Positions 25,744-35,407 of a stretch of DNA of 63,454 bases are shown piece by piece. Within the stretch, counting starts at the first letter, position 1, and each line of letters begins with the position of its first letter. Both the position numbers and the translations under genes were made by a program. The notes under the pieces are model-generated. The model was not told the origin of the DNA and ran no database searches. It saw only the letters and a list, made by a program, of their open reading frames with translations. This DNA is from Hafnia alvei (GTDB lineage: Bacteria; Pseudomonadota; Gammaproteobacteria; Enterobacterales; Enterobacteriaceae), in assembly GCF_900095695.1 (NCBI RefSeq), contig NZ_FMIQ01000022.1, forward strand, positions 1-63,454, read 5' to 3'.

Positions 25744-26519
25744 AATTTAGATAATAAGAGATCCTTCGCCAGTTAAGGCGAAAATATCCATAATGTATTT
25801 ATTCCCTGTGAAATTTTATTTTGTGGTTTTCAGATAAATATATTTATTAATTTATCTTATGCAAACAGGAGATTAAGCCATAACACCAGTTAAAAATTTC
25901 ACTTCCCAGATAAAAATTGTGTAATCCGCACTCATATCTGGCTCCGGAAATAATAATTCCGACATTGTCATAAAAAAACAAAAATTTACACTAATAGGTT
26001 AATACGACAGTTTCACCTAAATAGGATAATTCCTATGACTTATGCGAGCTACTTTGTCGCACATTCAAATGTTGCGATATATAATCTTTTAAAGAAAGAT
26101 ATTATAAAAAGTTAAATTTTATAAAGTGTAAAAATCCGGTGTTTATAGCTAAAAACCACCGTTTTTGATCAAATCAAAAACAATAATTAAACATAAATGC
26201 AACAATGAGAGATGAAATACATATGTGGCAATAGGATTAATACCAAATAATAAATTTTATTGTTTTTAATAAACGTTCCTAATTCTGCAAATAGTTTTTT
26301 CACTTCCCGAAAAATACATTGATTTTCCTGCCAATTAGGCCTATTCGCGCTAGTAGCATGATTATTATTTTATTGAAATATATCTCTCAGGATTTGAGAT
26401 GTTATAACAAAAACAATGTTGTGAAATGATGATGGAGCGGTAAGAAATTTACGAAGGGAAAGTGCGGCAGAGCCCCTGTACCAGAGGGATACAGGGGAAA
26501 GTGAATGCTGAAAGGAGCG
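25744..26519. promoter_or_regulatory. Long AT-rich leader upstream of the fimbrial operon
   Basis: A 776-bp gap between the major pilin start and the end of cobT. It is very AT-rich and contains short hairpins (GCCAGTTAAGGCG near 25770; CCCCTGTA ... TACAGGGG at 26475-26499). The latter may close the cobalamin operon. Only two GATC sites were seen (25760 and 26167), 407 bp apart. I found no long inverted repeats and no recombinase gene, so no invertible switch is called. The main fimbrial promoter is expected here. Confidence 0.45.
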
Positions 26520-27569
26520 TTAAGCAGGAAGAACTATATTGCTATCCGCCAAGCTGCCAATCTCGTTATAGGCCGCACATGCGGCGTCTACGATATGCAT
26601 GGCAACAGCGGCGCCGCTGCCTTCGCCCAAACGCATTTCTAGCTGAAGATAAGGTTCAAGTTTCAGCTGCTCTAACGCAATACGAGCGCCTTTTTCTGCA
26701 GAAAAGTGAGAAGGGATCAGATAATCGTGAACCTGCGGTGCAATCTGGCAAGCAACCAGCGCCGAAGCGTAGGAGAGGAAGCCATCGAGTACCACCGGAA
26801 GCCCCGCTGCCGCAGCACCTAACATCAGCCCTGTCATACCCACCAAATCGAAGCCTCCAACTTTAGCTAACACATCAATTCCATCGTCTGCGTTTGGCTG
26901 ATTGCAGGCAATAGCGCGGCGCACTACGCTAACTTTGTGCTGAAGTTGGTCGGTCGGGAAATTGGCTCCAATGCCGACGACGCGTTCCGGGTCGTTATTC
27001 GTCATCACGCTAACAATCGCAGCGGCAGGGGTGGTATTCGCTATTCCCAATTCGCCGACACCGAGCAAGCGCACGCCACTCTCTGCCTGTTGCATCGCCA
27101 GCATTGCCGATTTAACTAATAGAGTTTCTGCCTGCTCACGGTTCATCGCGGCAGTTTGGGCAATGTTTCCGCACCCTCGCCCCATACGCATATCAACCGC
27201 GCCAGAAATCGGATCGCAGTCAATGCCCGCATCAACAATCACCACCTCAGCACCGGCATGTTTTGCCAATACGCAAACGCCCGTCACGCCATGCACCATA
27301 TTCTGGGCTTGAATCGCCGTTACCGCACGTGGAGAAACCGCCACGCCCTCTTCAAAAACGCCATGATCTGCCGCCATCACAATAATTTTCTTCTGCTCTA
27401 CATTCACCGCATCTTCACCGAAAATACCGGCTAGCTGCACGGCTAGCTGTTCCAGACGCCCCAAGCTGCCTGTTGGCTTTAACAGACCATCGAGTTTTAT
27501 CTGGGCTTTACGCATCGCGTCTTGGTTCAATGGTTTAATCTGAGCAATGATTTGTTCTAATGTTTGCAT
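26520..27569 (-). CDS. cobT: Nicotinate-nucleotide:dimethylbenzimidazole phosphoribosyltransferase
   Basis: CobT makes alpha-ribazole phosphate from dimethylbenzimidazole and nicotinate mononucleotide for the lower ligand of cobalamin. The 349 residues are full length. Family motifs include [39 protein letters not shown], and [10 protein letters not shown] with the catalytic Glu near residue 316. It is the last gene of the operon. Unlike the usual cobU-cobS-cobT order, it follows cobU directly with a 35-base gap. Confidence 0.95.
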   Translation of the reverse strand: MQTLEQIIAQIKPLNQDAMRKAQIKLDGLLKPTGSLGRLEQLAVQLAGIFGEDAVNVEQKKIIVMAADHGVFEEGVAVSPRAVTAIQAQNMVHGVTGVCVLAKHAGAEVVIVDAGIDCDPISGAVDMRMGRGCGNIAQTAAMNREQAETLLVKSAMLAMQQAESGVRLLGVGELGIANTTPAAAIVSVMTNNDPERVVGIGANFPTDQLQHKVSVVRRAIACNQPNADDGIDVLAKVGGFDLVGMTGLMLGAAAAGLPVVLDGFLSYASALVACQIAPQVHDYLIPSHFSAEKGARIALEQLKLEPYLQLEMRLGEGSGAAVAMHIVDAACAAYNEIGSLADSNIVLPA

Positions 27570-27604
27570 GGTTGTCTCTGTTGAAATGTAAACGACCGGA
27601 GTTG

Positions 27605-28156
27605 TCAGCCCTTTATTTTTACTTCAATCCCTGAAATGACGAGGTAAACCTGCTGCGCCTGGGCAGCCAGCCGTTGATTGACGCGCCCAGCAATATCCCT
27701 AAAACGTCGCGCAAGCAGGTTATCTGGCACAATGCCCATCCCAAGTTCGTTGGTAACGATATAAACGGGAATATCACTTTGGCTACATGCCAATATCAGC
27801 GCATCGATTTGCTGGTGTATGCCTTGCTCAAGTGCGGTGAAATCCATCTCTTCAGCGGCCACGTTGCCCGCCTGTTCAAACAGCAAATTGGTGATCATCG
27901 TCGTGATGCACTCAAGCATAATGGCGTTACAGCCTTCGCCTTTCTCGCTCACAACGGCGTCAAGATCGCGATAGCCTTCGTGTGTTATCCACTGTACCGG
28001 ACGCGTTTGCCTATGGATCTCAACCCGCTGAGCCATCTCGTCATCGGTTATCACCGAAGTCGCGATATATAGCACCCTTTTGCCGCGTTGAGCGGCCAGT
28101 TTTTCCGCCAGCGTGCTTTTCCCACTGCGCGCCCCGCCGGTAATCAAAATCATCAT
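27605..28156 (-). CDS. cobU: Adenosylcobinamide kinase/guanylyltransferase
   Basis: CobU phosphorylates adenosylcobinamide and then attaches GMP to form AdoCbi-GDP. The 183 residues include the P-loop [12 protein letters not shown], the region [11 protein letters not shown] with the guanylylated His, and [11 protein letters not shown]. Its ATG overlaps the cbiP stop. Its product is the substrate of CobS, and cobS is not next to it here. Confidence 0.95.
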   Translation of the reverse strand: MMILITGGARSGKSTLAEKLAAQRGKRVLYIATSVITDDEMAQRVEIHRQTRPVQWITHEGYRDLDAVVSEKGEGCNAIMLECITTMITNLLFEQAGNVAAEEMDFTALEQGIHQQIDALILACSQSDIPVYIVTNELGMGIVPDNLLARRFRDIAGRVNQRLAAQAQQVYLVISGIEVKIKG

Positions 28157-29697
28157 TGGCCCACCTGTTCAGCAACAACGTGTTCACGCATAAGGCGATA
28201 CACAGCGTCGATATCAATATTCTGGCGCATTGCCGCAGCCAGCAGATCAAACTGCTGATCCCTAAAAGCCTGATACTGGAACGCTTCTCCCACGAGCGGC
28301 GCTAAACCTTTGCGTTCTCGCAGCGCGTTCAACAAACTACGCGTGAAGTCGTCTGAATCAAAAATGCCGTGAATGTAAGTACCAGCTACTGAACCATCGG
28401 GGCTAATCGCACCCTCACATTGATTGATTTCTTCGCCGTTACGTTGCTGCAATAACGTCAATGGTGACGCCTGCTCACCGAGCTCGGTGTGCCCCATATG
28501 GATTTCATAGCCCGCTAACGCATGGTCTTGGCAGGCAGCAAAAATACCGCTTAACACAGGCTGAACCTTTCCAATGACACGGGTAGTCATTTTTTGGTGC
28601 GAAAATTTAGTTTCACAATCCAACAGCCCAAGCCCTGCCATCTGATCAACGCCGGATTCCACGCCATCAACAATATGCCGTCCTAATATCTGAAAACCAC
28701 CACAGATGCCCAGCACCGGCGTGCCTTGCTGATGCGCGAGCAAGATTTGATGTGTCAGGCCGCTTTCGTGTAAATAGCTGAGATCGCTCAAGGTGTTTTT
28801 ACTACCGGGTAAAATCAACAAATCGGGTGCGCCCAGTTCATCACGATGCGTGACATAGCGCAGCCGCACATCTGACTGTGCATTGAGCGCATTAAAATCG
28901 GTGAAGTTAGATATATACGGCGTTTGGATCACCGCGATATCCAATACATTCTCATTTTGCTGACGATATTTGCCTTTTTGCAGCGCAACGCCGTCTTCAT
29001 CTTCCAACTGCACATCGATCCACGGCATCACACCGATCACAGGCACGTGAGTCAGCTCTTCTATCTGACGCAAACCCGAAGTTAATAAGCTCACATCGCC
29101 GCGAAATTTATTGATAATGACGCCTTTTACCCGCGCCCGTTCATCAGGTTCCAGCAAGGCCAAGGTGCCATAGATGGAGGCAAACACCCCGCCACGGTCG
29201 ATATCTGCCACCAGAATGACGGGAACATCCACTTTCTCGGCCATCCCCATATTCACAATATCGCGATCGCGTAGGTTGATTTCCGCCGGGCTACCTGCGC
29301 CTTCCAGCACCATGATATCCACTTCATCCGCTAGGCTGTGATAGACCTGTGCAATCTGTTCCAGCAGTTGCGGTTTGAATTCATGATAGGTCACGGCGTC
29401 CATCTGATCGGCCACCTTCCCCATCAGAACCACCTGTGCACGGCAGTCGCTGGTTGGCTTGAGCAAAACCGGATTCATGCGTACATCGGGTTCGATTCCC
29501 GCCGCTTCAGCCTGAAAAATCTGCGCGCGCCCCATCTCACCGCCATCAGCGGTAATCCCTGAATTCAACGCCATATTTTGAGATTTAAACGGTGCCACGC
29601 GGTATCCGTCTTGACGGAAAATACGACACAGCCCAGCGACCAGAACACTTTTACCTACGTCCGATGCGGTGCCTTGCACCATGATGGATAAACCCAT
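28153..29697 (-). CDS. cbiP: Cobyric acid synthase (amidotransferase)
   Basis: CbiP amidates positions b, d, e and g of adenosylcobyrinic a,c-diamide. The protein has 514 residues. The N-terminal ATPase part starts [20 protein letters not shown] and includes [18 protein letters not shown]. The C-terminal class I-like glutaminase has LPGSKNT, then [12 protein letters not shown] with the nucleophile Cys, and a His in TYIHGIF. It overlaps cobU by four bases and follows cbiO by nine. Confidence 0.96.
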   Translation of the reverse strand: MGLSIMVQGTASDVGKSVLVAGLCRIFRQDGYRVAPFKSQNMALNSGITADGGEMGRAQIFQAEAAGIEPDVRMNPVLLKPTSDCRAQVVLMGKVADQMDAVTYHEFKPQLLEQIAQVYHSLADEVDIMVLEGAGSPAEINLRDRDIVNMGMAEKVDVPVILVADIDRGGVFASIYGTLALLEPDERARVKGVIINKFRGDVSLLTSGLRQIEELTHVPVIGVMPWIDVQLEDEDGVALQKGKYRQQNENVLDIAVIQTPYISNFTDFNALNAQSDVRLRYVTHRDELGAPDLLILPGSKNTLSDLSYLHESGLTHQILLAHQQGTPVLGICGGFQILGRHIVDGVESGVDQMAGLGLLDCETKFSHQKMTTRVIGKVQPVLSGIFAACQDHALAGYEIHMGHTELGEQASPLTLLQQRNGEEINQCEGAISPDGSVAGTYIHGIFDSDDFTRSLLNALRERKGLAPLVGEAFQYQAFRDQQFDLLAAAMRQNIDIDAVYRLMREHVVAEQVGQ

Positions 29698-29706
29698 GAT
29701 ATCTTC

Positions 29707-30537
29707 CTATTTAACCTGTTCTGGCATGAATTCCGGCTTGAAAGCAAACAGCTCATGCTCGGTTTTAAACAACGGCAATCCCAGCTGCTGATGCATTTTC
29801 ACCAGCCACGGCTGGACCAACCCCGCACGCTGCAGCATATCGCGCTGTAGGAAAACCTCGCTCTCGCGGCCTTCACTCACCAATTTTCCCTGCGCGAGAA
29901 CATACAGGTAATCACAAACTTCATAAATTAAATCAATATCGTGGCTGGAGATCACCACGCGCTTACCCTGAGCCACAATCTTCTGAATAATATGAATCAT
30001 CTGCTGACGGCCTGAAGGATCAAGTCCGGCGGTCGGTTCATCCAACAGCAGATAATCCGCATTCATCACCAAAGCGCCTGCAATCGCCACCCGTTTTTTC
30101 TGCCCGTGGCTTAAATACTGCACCGGTTTATGGCGAAAACCGAGCGCATCCACCAGCGTGAGTGCCTGTTCGGTGCGATGGCGAATGGTCTCTTCATCAA
30201 CGCCCAGATTACGCAGGCTAAACGCAATATCGCTGTCGATATCGGTATAAAAAATTTGCTGGTCTGGCTCTTGGAAAACCATCGCCACCTGTTGACGCAG
30301 CGCGCGTAGGCTACGTTTGTCATAGCGTAGTTTTTCACCCTGCCACATCACGCAGCCCTGCTGTGGCTGCAATATTCCCAGCAGGTTCATGAATAACGTG
30401 GATTTCCCGCAGCCGTTCGCGCCTAACAAACCGGTGACCTGACCGCGATTAAAATCCAGCGAGAGATCGTGCAGCACGGTCTCTCCGTCCTGATACTGAA
30501 AACTGAGGTGCTGAGTGACGAGTCCCGAAGTGCTCAC
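29707..30537 (-). CDS. cbiO: Cobalt ECF transporter ATPase
   Basis: CbiO energises the CbiMNQO cobalt uptake complex at the cytoplasmic face. The 276-residue ABC ATPase has Walker A GANGCGKST (near residue 38), the Q-loop in VAMVFQEPDQQIF, the signature LSHGQKKRVAIAGAL and Walker B YLLLDEPTAGLD, then the switch His in ISSHDIDLI. The ATG overlaps the cbiQ stop by four bases. Confidence 0.96.
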   Translation of the reverse strand: MSTSGLVTQHLSFQYQDGETVLHDLSLDFNRGQVTGLLGANGCGKSTLFMNLLGILQPQQGCVMWQGEKLRYDKRSLRALRQQVAMVFQEPDQQIFYTDIDSDIAFSLRNLGVDEETIRHRTEQALTLVDALGFRHKPVQYLSHGQKKRVAIAGALVMNADYLLLDEPTAGLDPSGRQQMIHIIQKIVAQGKRVVISSHDIDLIYEVCDYLYVLAQGKLVSEGRESEVFLQRDMLQRAGLVQPWLVKMHQQLGLPLFKTEHELFAFKPEFMPEQVK

Positions 30538-31211
30538 AGATGAAAATCTCCGTTGTACAATTTAACTTCTAACGCAATGCTCATCTGCTTATGCCGCTCC
30601 ATCACGCGCGACAGCAACATGCCGACCAACATCGACAACGAACGGTAGCCACTGCGCAAAGAGACATAACCAAAACGCAGTGACTGAGCGCGATGAATAG
30701 CGGCGGCTTCCTCAATAAAAATGAAGATAAAGCGGTAGGTCAGCAGCACCTGTTCAACCAATACCAACGGAAGACGGCTGCGCTTGAGCAGCCGCACCCA
30801 CTGACTGAAAGGCGTAGTTAGAACGAAGAGGTAGGTCGCCGATAACGCCGCCAAACTGCGGCACAGCGTATTCATCCCCGTGGTTAATCCATTCTGTTCA
30901 ACGCCTAAGGCCAGATGGCCGATGTGAACGCTATACAGCAGCGTATCCGCCTGCCATGAGAACGACAGCACCACGCCCAACAGTCCGGTGAACAAAAAAG
31001 CCAACGGCACCGCCAGCCAGCGGAGATAGCGCCGTACGCCTACGCGTAATAGATAGCAAGTGAGCCCAGCGCAAAGCAGCAACACGCTCAGTTGGATCCA
31101 CGGAGAGCCCAACAATGCGGTCAACAGCAAAACCAAATACAGCGCAAACTTGTACTCTGGTTTTTTCTGGCTCCAGCGGCTGCTATAAGAGAGCTTATCA
31201 ATCTCCAGCAT
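30534..31211 (-). CDS. cbiQ: Cobalt ECF transporter membrane subunit
   Basis: CbiQ is the T-component of the cobalt transporter, joining the ATPase to the substrate-binding CbiM. It has 225 residues and about five membrane helices. The cytoplasmic coupling segments, with the RSRLPLVLVEQ and SLRFGYVSLRSGYRSL regions, are typical. It overlaps cbiN by 14 bases at its start and cbiO by four at its end. Confidence 0.94.
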   Translation of the reverse strand: MLEIDKLSYSSRWSQKKPEYKFALYLVLLLTALLGSPWIQLSVLLLCAGLTCYLLRVGVRRYLRWLAVPLAFLFTGLLGVVLSFSWQADTLLYSVHIGHLALGVEQNGLTTGMNTLCRSLAALSATYLFVLTTPFSQWVRLLKRSRLPLVLVEQVLLTYRFIFIFIEEAAAIHRAQSLRFGYVSLRSGYRSLSMLVGMLLSRVMERHKQMSIALEVKLYNGDFHL

Positions 31212-31479
31212 GAACGACGCGACGCCCTCGGTAATAGCCCAAGATATAGAAGATCACCGCGGCACCGAAGGAGCCTTGCAGCGTGAACAACAGGCTTTCT
31301 ATTTCACCGCTTGCGGGTTCATACAACGGTTCAAACCACGGTTTATAGCTAGGCGCCATTTGGGCAATCACGCCTTCGGCCTGATCGTCTGAACCGCCAT
31401 ACTCGCCGCCGTGATTAATGAAGAACGGCAATACGGCCAAAGCGATCACCAGAAAAATCAAAATCAGCGTTTTTTTCAT
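31198..31479 (-). CDS. cbiN: Cobalt transport protein CbiN
   Basis: A small auxiliary subunit with two membrane helices (residues about 5-22 and 68-86) and an extracytoplasmic loop containing GGEYGGSDDQAEGVI, the family signature. CbiN helps CbiM load cobalt. The 93 residues match the usual size. It follows cbiM by one base. Confidence 0.94.
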   Translation of the reverse strand: MKKTLILIFLVIALAVLPFFINHGGEYGGSDDQAEGVIAQMAPSYKPWFEPLYEPASGEIESLLFTLQGSFGAAVIFYILGYYRGRRVVHAGD

Positions 31480-31480
31480 T

Positions 31481-32209
31481 TTAAATGCTCCTTACGCCAA
31501 TCAGTTGGCGCTTGCATAGTTGGTCATAAATCAGCACGGTTAACAGCCCTTCAGCAATCGCGATAGGCACCTGCGTCAGGCAGAAAATGGCCATAAACTT
31601 GGTCACCGATGCCATAACGCCCAGTTGAGGATCGGGGAAAGCCAATCCCAACTGCACCGACGTCACGAAATAGGTCACCAAATCGGCTAACGCCGCGCAC
31701 AGGAAAACCGCAATATCGCGTCGCATGCCTGCTCGAGTCGCTAATTTCCATACCACGTAACCCGCCATTGGCCCGATAACCGCCATCGACATCCCATTAG
31801 CGCCCAGCGTCGTCAAACCGCCATGCGCCAAGAACAACGCTTGGAACAACAAAACGATAGCGCCCAATACCGAAACCACCCACGGGCCAAACAAAATCAC
31901 GGCTAAACCCACGCCGGTTGGATGCGAACAGCTGCCTGTCACCGAAGGAATTTTTAGCGCCGACAGCACAAAGATGAAGGCCGCACATAGCGCCAGCAGA
32001 ACTTTTTTATCGCTGTCATCGCGTACGATGGCTTTAAGGCGGGTTGCCCCAATCACTAAACAAGGCAAGAACATCAGCCACCACGCCAAGGCCCAGAAAG
32101 GCGGTAAAAAGCCTTCCATGATGTGCATAGCAAATGCTTCTTGCGGCGCGAGCGTCAGCAGAACCGCCAGCGCCATGCCGTAAAGCGGGAGTTGTTGGAG
32201 GTTTTTCAT
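31481..32209 (-). CDS. cbiM: Cobalt ECF transporter substrate-binding subunit
   Basis: CbiM is the S-component. The signal-like N-terminus is cut before MHIMEGFLPPFW, whose His residues bind cobalt. Then come about six membrane helices with SVTGSCSHPTGVGLAVILFG and FGPWV. The 242 residues match Salmonella CbiM. It is the first gene after a 122-bp gap from cbiL that holds a large inverted repeat, so transport genes may be partly uncoupled from the upstream ones. Confidence 0.95.
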   Translation of the reverse strand: MKNLQQLPLYGMALAVLLTLAPQEAFAMHIMEGFLPPFWALAWWLMFLPCLVIGATRLKAIVRDDSDKKVLLALCAAFIFVLSALKIPSVTGSCSHPTGVGLAVILFGPWVVSVLGAIVLLFQALFLAHGGLTTLGANGMSMAVIGPMAGYVVWKLATRAGMRRDIAVFLCAALADLVTYFVTSVQLGLAFPDPQLGVMASVTKFMAIFCLTQVPIAIAEGLLTVLIYDQLCKRQLIGVRSI

Positions 32210-32234
32210 TTATGCCCCTTATTTACGTTTATAA

Positions 32235-32319
32235 CCCCCTCCCAGCCTCCCCCTTCGCAGGGAGAGGAGCAGATCACCGAACGGCCCCCTCCCCTGCGAA
32301 GGGGAGGGCTGAGGTGGGG
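32235..32319. repeat. REP-like inverted repeat between cbiL and cbiM
   Basis: Two arms of about 28 bases (32235-32262 and 32292-32319), C-rich on the left and G-rich on the right, are inverted copies with a few mismatches around CCCCTTCGCAGGG. They form a strong hairpin in the mRNA of the operon. A related smaller element lies between cbiB and cbiC (40296-40331). Confidence 0.7.
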
Positions 32320-32330
32320 TAAATTAAAAA

Positions 32331-33044
32331 TCAGCTAGCCCGATTCACCAAAATCGTCGAAAAGTACGGCAGTTTGGTATCTTGGTGGATCTCGTCGAGA
32401 TGATGGAAACATTGCTCATTTGGCAGTGAGGCTTCGGCCATTAAAATTGCATGGTCGAGCAATCCCAAACGACGCAGCATTTCGCGTATTTGAATAACTC
32501 GGCCATACACTTTCATCATCACCACGCATTCATGGTTAAGCAGCGCCTGCTCAAGTTCTTCTTCTGGTGCGGTACAGGCCACCACCGCCATGGATTGCTG
32601 CTCCATCGCCAAAGGGAACTGGGCGCGGGCGGCAATGCAGGCAAACGAGGTCACGCCGGGAATGATTTCGATATCCACGTGTCCGCGCAGGCGTTCCAGC
32701 AAAAATACCCACGTGCTGAACAGCATGGCGTCACCCAGCGTAATAAAACCGACCTGAAGCCCGTGCTCTGCGTCGGTTTGCATCTCCTGCGCCACTGCGT
32801 CCCATGCGGCGCTTTTTTCCCCTTGATCGGCGCTCATCGGGAAATGACGCTCTTTGATGTCGAGCGTTGGCGATAAAAATTCGCGTACGATAGACAACGC
32901 AAGACTATCGCCCCCCTTACGACCCGCAGGGGCATACAGCACGTCCAGCTCACCGAGCTGCCGCGCTGCGCGAACGGTAATCAAGTCGCTGCTGCCGGGA
33001 CCGGTGGCAATCGCCCACACTTTTCCCTTTTTCACGTGGCTCAT
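32331..33044 (-). CDS. cbiL: Cobalt-factor II / precorrin-2 C20-methyltransferase
   Basis: CbiL adds a methyl at C20 of cobalt-sirohydrochlorin using S-adenosylmethionine. The 237-residue tetrapyrrole methylase has the first glycine loop AIATGPGSSDLITVRA, the second motif FITLGDAMLFSTW, and IIPGVTSFACIAAR. The ATG shares one base with the cbiK stop (TGATG). Confidence 0.95.
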   Translation of the reverse strand: MSHVKKGKVWAIATGPGSSDLITVRAARQLGELDVLYAPAGRKGGDSLALSIVREFLSPTLDIKERHFPMSADQGEKSAAWDAVAQEMQTDAEHGLQVGFITLGDAMLFSTWVFLLERLRGHVDIEIIPGVTSFACIAARAQFPLAMEQQSMAVVACTAPEEELEQALLNHECVVMMKVYGRVIQIREMLRRLGLLDHAILMAEASLPNEQCFHHLDEIHQDTKLPYFSTILVNRAS

Positions 33045-33835
33045 CAGGCCGCCTCCTCTGCTGGGTGTAAAACATCGTGCAGGTGCTCAACAAACATGTG
33101 TTGGATAAGTGGATTTTCGCCCAGCCCTTGCAGCCACGGCGTGGCTTCAATCCCGGCCAGAGCCAGCTGGGTTTTCCACGAATCCTCATCGTCAGAGGCC
33201 ATATCGTTGATGGCGTGATCGCCCGCCACCAGCATCAGCGGCATCAAATGCACACGGCGTACGTTTTGCTGCTGCAAACGCGTCACCACATGATGAATTT
33301 CGGGATAGCTCTCAACGGCCCCCACCATCGCGGGGATCTGGTGGCTCATCAGCATGTGATCGAGGCAGGCGTAAGCCGCAAAGGCGTGATGCGTTGCGCC
33401 ATGGCCCATAAACACCACGCGTTCATCTTCGGCTAAAGCGGGCATCTGTGACTTCATGGCGGCGATCAACTGTTCGAAATCATCATGGCTGCTCAGTAAC
33501 GGCACGCCGATACGCAGCCGTTTAAACATCCCTGCGTGAGCGCGTACCTGAGTCACGACTTTTTCGTATTCATCGCCGTTGATGATGTGCAATGACTGAA
33601 TGACAACATCCTGATAGCCCTGCTCGGCCAAACGCTGCAGCGCCTGATTTGGGTTATCGATTTGCATTCCATCTCGCTTCGCCAACTTGCGAATAATCAT
33701 CTCGGATGTGAAGGCGCGAAACGCATCGCGATCGGGACAGGATTCCGCTAAACGACGCTCGCAGGCCTCAATGGTTTTCGCTCGCGTCTCGTGATAGCTG
33801 GTACCAAAACTGATAATTAAAATGGCTTTTTTCAT
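33044..33835 (-). CDS. cbiK: Sirohydrochlorin cobaltochelatase
   Basis: CbiK inserts cobalt into sirohydrochlorin at the entry of the anaerobic pathway. The 263 residues include the N-terminal ISFGTSYHETRAKTIEACE, and metal-binding His residues in VVFMGHGATHHAFAAY and LMLVAGDHAINDMA. It overlaps both cbiJ and cbiL by a few bases. Its presence, without the aerobic CobN chelatase, shows that the anaerobic route is used. Confidence 0.96.
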   Translation of the reverse strand: MKKAILIISFGTSYHETRAKTIEACERRLAESCPDRDAFRAFTSEMIIRKLAKRDGMQIDNPNQALQRLAEQGYQDVVIQSLHIINGDEYEKVVTQVRAHAGMFKRLRIGVPLLSSHDDFEQLIAAMKSQMPALAEDERVVFMGHGATHHAFAAYACLDHMLMSHQIPAMVGAVESYPEIHHVVTRLQQQNVRRVHLMPLMLVAGDHAINDMASDDEDSWKTQLALAGIEATPWLQGLGENPLIQHMFVEHLHDVLHPAEEAA

Positions 33836-34623
33836 AGGTATTGGCTCTTTTTATTCTGTAACCAGTTGGCTAAATACGGCTCAAGTTCAGCCAGAGAACT
33901 CACTCGAATCTGTCCTTCAGCCATAGGCTCGGGAGGGCGACAAATCACAATGCAGGGAATATTCAGCGCCAAACAAGGAACGACTTTTTGCTGATATCCC
34001 CCTTCTGCGCCAGACTCTTTGGTGATCACGACCTCTGCCTGACAATGTTGATACGTTGCCTGATTCATTTCGGCGCTAAACGGCCCTTTCAACGCCAGCA
34101 CGTTATCTACGCCCAGCCCTAAATCCTGACACTGCAATAGGACATCCGGCGTCGGCAATACGCGGGCGAAAAGGGTTTTTCCCGCCAGCAAACGCACAAA
34201 CTCAGCCAGTTGTTTGCTACCCGTGGTCAATAGAACCCGCTCGCCCAAACGATGTGCAACCACGCAGGCCTCTTCCACGCTCGCTACTTTGTGCAGCAAA
34301 GGATGTTCTAAAGCATCAATTTCGCTAGGGCGTAAATAACGCAACAGCGCAATGTTCTGAGTGGCACAGGCGTATGCGATATTGGCGCTTAACACGCCCG
34401 CGTAAGGATGTGAGGCATCAATGACCTGCGTAATCCGGCGCGCTCGCAGCCATTCGCTCATCTGCGCGGCATCCATGCGGCCAACGATAATTTCACCGTT
34501 GATATCCCCTGCCAGTTCGCGTCCCGCCTCGGTTGCGACCGAGAGGCTGTAATTCAGCCCCATCTCATCAAGGCGCTGACAAATATGACGCGCATCTGAC
34601 GTACCGCCAAAAACGTGCAGCAT
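33832..34623 (-). CDS. cbiJ: Cobalt-precorrin-6A reductase
   Basis: CbiJ reduces cobalt-precorrin-6A with a nicotinamide cofactor. The protein from the ATG at 34623 has 263 residues and begins MLHVFGGTSDARHICQRL, which matches the family start; AGG lies seven bases upstream. The frame is open further to 34692 but that extension (overlapping cbiH) has no good ribosome site and no similarity. Later marks include VIDASHPYAGVLSANIAYAC and TKESGAEGGYQQKV. Confidence 0.92.
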   Translation of the reverse strand: MLHVFGGTSDARHICQRLDEMGLNYSLSVATEAGRELAGDINGEIIVGRMDAAQMSEWLRARRITQVIDASHPYAGVLSANIAYACATQNIALLRYLRPSEIDALEHPLLHKVASVEEACVVAHRLGERVLLTTGSKQLAEFVRLLAGKTLFARVLPTPDVLLQCQDLGLGVDNVLALKGPFSAEMNQATYQHCQAEVVITKESGAEGGYQQKVVPCLALNIPCIVICRPPEPMAEGQIRVSSLAELEPYLANWLQNKKSQYL

Positions 34624-34681
34624 GGGGTTGCCTGCCGTTTTAGACGCATTGGCATCGTGCACATTGCTATCGGAAATAGGG

Positions 34682-35407
34682 TTATAAAACATAGCCGCGC
34701 GGCGTAATCATCAAGCCGTCCTGACAGTAGGTGGTTTTATTGCCGACAATCACTAGGCTGGTCATATCGACATTTTCAAAATCCATCTCACCGAAGGTGG
34801 TTAGCCACTTCTCCTGCTTTTTGCGACCCGCAGCTTTGACCACGCCCACCGGCGTGCTGGCGGCGGTGTAAGGACGCATCAGGTCGAAGGTGCGAGCAAG
34901 ATGGTCAGCGCGGCCACGACTGCGCGGATTGTAGAAACAGATAACGAAATCAGCCTGCGCAGCGGCAATCACGCGTTGTTCAATCACCGGCCACGGGGTC
35001 AGCAGATCGCTCAGGCTGATATGACAGAAATCGTGCATCAGCGGCGCACCCAGCAACGATGCCGCAGCGGTACTGGCGGTAACGCCTGCGATCAGCTTGA
35101 CCTCAACGTCTAGCTTCTGCTTCGTCACCAGCTCTAGGATCAACCCCGCCATGCCATAAATGCCCGCATCGCCGCTGCTGATCAACGCGACTTTTTTGCC
35201 TTGTACGGCAAGATTCAACGCTTCCTGACAGCGCTCAGTCTCTTTACACATGCCCGTTTTGATCACCTCTTTATCGGTGGTCAGGGCTTTTACCAAGTGG
35301 GTGTATGTTTTGTAGCCCACGATAATATCTGCGTCACGAATAGCCTCGATGGCTTCCAGCGTCATCATGGACTGACTGCCCGGGCCAATGCCGATTACAT
35401 ATAACAT
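34682..35407 (-). CDS. cbiH: Cobalt-precorrin-3 C17-methyltransferase
   Basis: CbiH methylates C17 and contracts the ring. The true start is the ATG at 35407, giving 241 residues that begin [20 protein letters not shown]; the open frame above it lies inside cbiG in another frame. It shares one base with the cbiG stop (TGATG). Methylase motifs are VALISSGDAGIYGMAGL and IAGVTASTAAASLLGAP. Confidence 0.95.
   Translation of the reverse strand: MLYVIGIGPGSQSMMTLEAIEAIRDADIIVGYKTYTHLVKALTTDKEVIKTGMCKETERCQEALNLAVQGKKVALISSGDAGIYGMAGLILELVTKQKLDVEVKLIAGVTASTAAASLLGAPLMHDFCHISLSDLLTPWPVIEQRVIAAAQADFVICFYNPRSRGRADHLARTFDLMRPYTAASTPVGVVKAAGRKKQEKWLTTFGEMDFENVDMTSLVIVGNKTTYCQDGLMITPRGYVL

Noticed and set aside
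25744-26460. Possible invertible promoter or pap-type switch before the major pilin
   Set aside because: No paired inverted repeats or recombinase gene were seen, and the two GATC sites are 407 bp apart rather than about 102.
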